From Lottiidibacillus patelloidae (GTDB lineage: Bacteria > Bacillota > Bacilli > Bacillales > SA5d-4): DNA of 64,000 nucleotides. Location of the stretch: positions 372,001-436,000 of the forward strand of contig NZ_NPIA01000002.1 in the NCBI RefSeq assembly GCF_002262935.1. The letters run 5' to 3'. Of the stretch, positions 62,219-64,000 are shown piece by piece. The translations under genes and the position numbers were made by a program. Numbering within the stretch: the stretch's first letter is position 1; the number at the start of each line of letters is the position of its first letter. The notes beneath the pieces are model-generated. The model ran no database searches, was not told the origin of the DNA, and was given only the letters and a program-made list of their open reading frames with translations.

Positions 62219-63931
62219 TTAATTCTTCTTTGGAAATGAAATTATAAACGTAGTACCTTTTCCTTCATCACTTACTACTTTAATTTTCCCATTGTGCGCT
62301 TCGACAATATGTTTAACAATCGCTAGTCCTAAACCTGTTCCACCCGATTGCCTGCTTCTAGCTTTATCAATGCGATAAAATCTCTCGAATATACGTGGAA
62401 TCTGTGACTTTGCTATCCCAATTCCAGTGTCTTGAATTTTAAATGTAATGCTTTTTTCACTTTCTTTCAATGAGATAGATATCTTTCCTCCATCTGGCGT
62501 ATAAGCAATAGCATTGTTTAGTAAGTTTAAGAATACTTGTTTGACCCTAGCTTGATCTACTACAGCTCTAGTGTTGCCATCTATTGTCGAAGAAATAACG
62601 ATTTCTTTCTTTTCTGCTTTACTCTTCAACATTAAGATACTTTCCTCCGCAATATCTTTTAGCGACACATTATTCATTACGAGTTGAATATCTTCCCTCT
62701 CTAACTTTGAAAGCTCGAGTAAGTCTTGTAATAACTGCTGAAGGCGATCTGTTTCCTTTAAGATAATTCCTAAAAACTTTTCACTAATTTCTTTATTTTC
62801 TAATGTTCCATCCAATAATGTTTCTGCAAATCCTTTGATTGATGTCATTGGTGTTTTTAATTCGTGGGAAACATTTGCTACAAAGTCTTTTCTCATATCT
62901 TCTAAATTTTTCAACTCTGTAATGTCGTGAAATAATAATGCAACACCTTGCATCTCTTTTTCATCATTTAAGATTGGGGCACTGTAGATAATAAAATGTT
63001 TCCGTTCAATTTTTATAGGAATGACGACTTGCTTTTTTACATTTCCTCCAAAAGTAAATGTCTCTTCAATTAACCTTGTTATCTCTTCAAAAGGAATAAC
63101 ATCTTTATAATTTTGCTTTTTCCATTTTTTTGCGTAAGATCCAAAGGTTTTAGTAAAAGCACGATTTACTAGAGATACATTCCCTTTTTCATTTATTAAT
63201 AAAAGACAGCTGCCCATATTTTCAATTAATGTTTGCAAACGGTTCGTTTGTTTTTCTTTTTCTTGTGTCATTTTAGAAAGGTTGTGTGCTAAGTGATTTA
63301 TTGATTTGCTTAACTCCCCTGTTTCATCTAGACGTTCTTCATATGTTCTCGCTTCATAATTGCCATTAGCAAGCTCTAATGCTACTCGATTAATATCTTC
63401 AATTGGTTTGATAATATGTTTCGTAATTCTGAAGCTAATTAATAAAACACCAAGATATGCGACACCTAAACTAATAAATAATATCGTCCATATAGATTTA
63501 TAATAATTACGTAACGTATCAGCTTCATAATAAACGTGAACATAACCTTCAATCACATCACCAGATTTTATAGGCTGTGAGAAATAATAAACGCCACTGC
63601 TAACTTCCTCATGAAAGCCTTCTACACTTCGAAATTTATATTTCACTTCTGCTTCTGTATCATTGATTAGGTTTCCATCTGTAGAGTAAATCGTCACATT
63701 TGTTTTTAGTTGGTCAGATAGTTTTTTCATTTTTGCAGGTAATGTAGGACTAGTTAATCCAATTTCGTTAACATATTCAGCAACAATCTTAGATTCATTC
63801 TCCAACTTGTCTTGGAAAGAGGTTAAGTAGGCAACTTTAAATAGATGAGCCACCCAAAGGCCAATTACAAAAAGTGCAATAAAGAATAGGAGCAGAAAAG
63901 ATAGATTCATTCGTGATCGTATTTTTGCCAT
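62219..63931 (-). CDS. phoR: Phosphate-regulon sensor histidine kinase PhoR
   Basis: 570 residues. Two membrane helices (about 9-29 and 148-168) enclose an extracytoplasmic sensor loop. HAMP (about 170-220), PAS (about 228-325), HisKA with FVANVSHELKTPMTSIKGFAETL (phospho-His), and HATPase motifs NLLNNAIAYTPDGG, DTGIGIAKSQIPRIFERFYR and GGTGLGLAIVKHIVEAH follow. It phosphorylates PhoP when phosphate is scarce. Its start is 3 nt after the phoP stop. Confidence 0.96.
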   Translation of the reverse strand: MAKIRSRMNLSFLLLFFIALFVIGLWVAHLFKVAYLTSFQDKLENESKIVAEYVNEIGLTSPTLPAKMKKLSDQLKTNVTIYSTDGNLINDTEAEVKYKFRSVEGFHEEVSSGVYYFSQPIKSGDVIEGYVHVYYEADTLRNYYKSIWTILFISLGVAYLGVLLISFRITKHIIKPIEDINRVALELANGNYEARTYEERLDETGELSKSINHLAHNLSKMTQEKEKQTNRLQTLIENMGSCLLLINEKGNVSLVNRAFTKTFGSYAKKWKKQNYKDVIPFEEITRLIEETFTFGGNVKKQVVIPIKIERKHFIIYSAPILNDEKEMQGVALLFHDITELKNLEDMRKDFVANVSHELKTPMTSIKGFAETLLDGTLENKEISEKFLGIILKETDRLQQLLQDLLELSKLEREDIQLVMNNVSLKDIAEESILMLKSKAEKKEIVISSTIDGNTRAVVDQARVKQVFLNLLNNAIAYTPDGGKISISLKESEKSITFKIQDTGIGIAKSQIPRIFERFYRIDKARSRQSGGTGLGLAIVKHIVEAHNGKIKVVSDEGKGTTFIISFPKKN

Positions 63932-63934
63932 CTA

Positions 63935-64000
63935 TTATTTTGCCTCCAATTTGTAGCCCAAGCCTCGAATTGTTTTAATATAGACTGGTTTCTTAGTATT
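63935..64000 (-). CDS. phoP: PhoP response regulator (C-terminal end only)
   Basis: The last 21 codons and stop of a gene running off the right edge. The sequence NTKKPVYIKTIRGLGYKLEAK is the typical wing end of an OmpR-type DNA-binding domain (TVRGxGY). The gene directly precedes phoR, which gives the identity. Confidence 0.93.
   Translation of the reverse strand, partial: NTKKPVYIKTIRGLGYKLEAK

Overview
The window is a low-GC, single-replicon-like chromosomal segment of an endospore-forming member of the Bacillaceae. Gene content and order closely follow the Bacillus subtilis stretch from clpX to phoP (clpX-tig-ysoA ... rph-racE-gerE-sdh-uvrC-trxA-etf-fad-mutS2-polX-pheST-thrS-dnaBI-gapB-polA-phoR). 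Spore genes (gerM, gerE, sspI), T-box leaders, a lysine riboswitch and an L20 leader support this. A futalosine-pathway gene (mqnC), a probable selenocysteine codon and an iron/glycolipid island set it apart from B. subtilis. I cannot name the species.

Layout. 1-9 kb: clpX (3' part outside the window), trigger factor, a TPR protein, a DsbA/FrnE-like oxidoreductase read through an in-frame TGA, tRNA-Arg(UCU), then ysnB-rdgB-rph-gerM-racE-ysmB-gerE. 9-18 kb: a thioesterase, sdhCAB, yslB, a GNAT acetyltransferase, a 0.66 kb repeat-rich spacer, lysC behind a lysine riboswitch, and uvrC. 18-27 kb: an island between uvrC and trxA that B. subtilis lacks, with two Fur-controlled units (a helical lipoprotein; an FTR1 iron permease with its partner) interleaved with a membrane glycolipid gene set (epimerase, flippase-like protein, membrane phosphodiesterase, GT2, GT-C). 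27-33 kb: trxA, etfAB-fadB-fadR, lcfA and a TIMP-like membrane protein. 33-40 kb: polX-mutS2 plus a 26-residue membrane peptide, zapA-cvpA, rnhC and a heptad-repeat protein. 40-55 kb: pheST, an rRNA methyltransferase, sspI, an M42 peptidase, a dUTPase, infC-rpmI-rplT, thrS, mqnC, dnaB-dnaI and an nrdR interrupted by a stop. 55-64 kb: speH, gapB, coaE, ytaF, mutM, polA, phoR and the end of phoP.

How it works together. Most genes are housekeeping: translation (tRNA, IF3, L35, L20, PheRS, ThrRS), replication and repair (DnaB/DnaI, PolA, MutM, PolX, MutS2, UvrC, RNase HIII), respiration and fatty-acid oxidation (Sdh, Etf, Fad), cell wall and lysine (RacE, LysC), and sporulation. RNA-based control is common: two T-boxes with readable specifier codons, a lysine riboswitch and the L20 leader.

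The most notable observation is the thiol oxidoreductase at 3345-4040. Its first active-site cysteine codon is replaced by TGA, and a 6-bp hairpin with a G-containing loop sits 22 nt downstream, which fits the bacterial SECIS layout. Next are the Fur-promoter pair in the 18-27 kb island and the premature TAA in nrdR. That second in-frame stop also keeps open the possibility that both reflect sequence error or decay.
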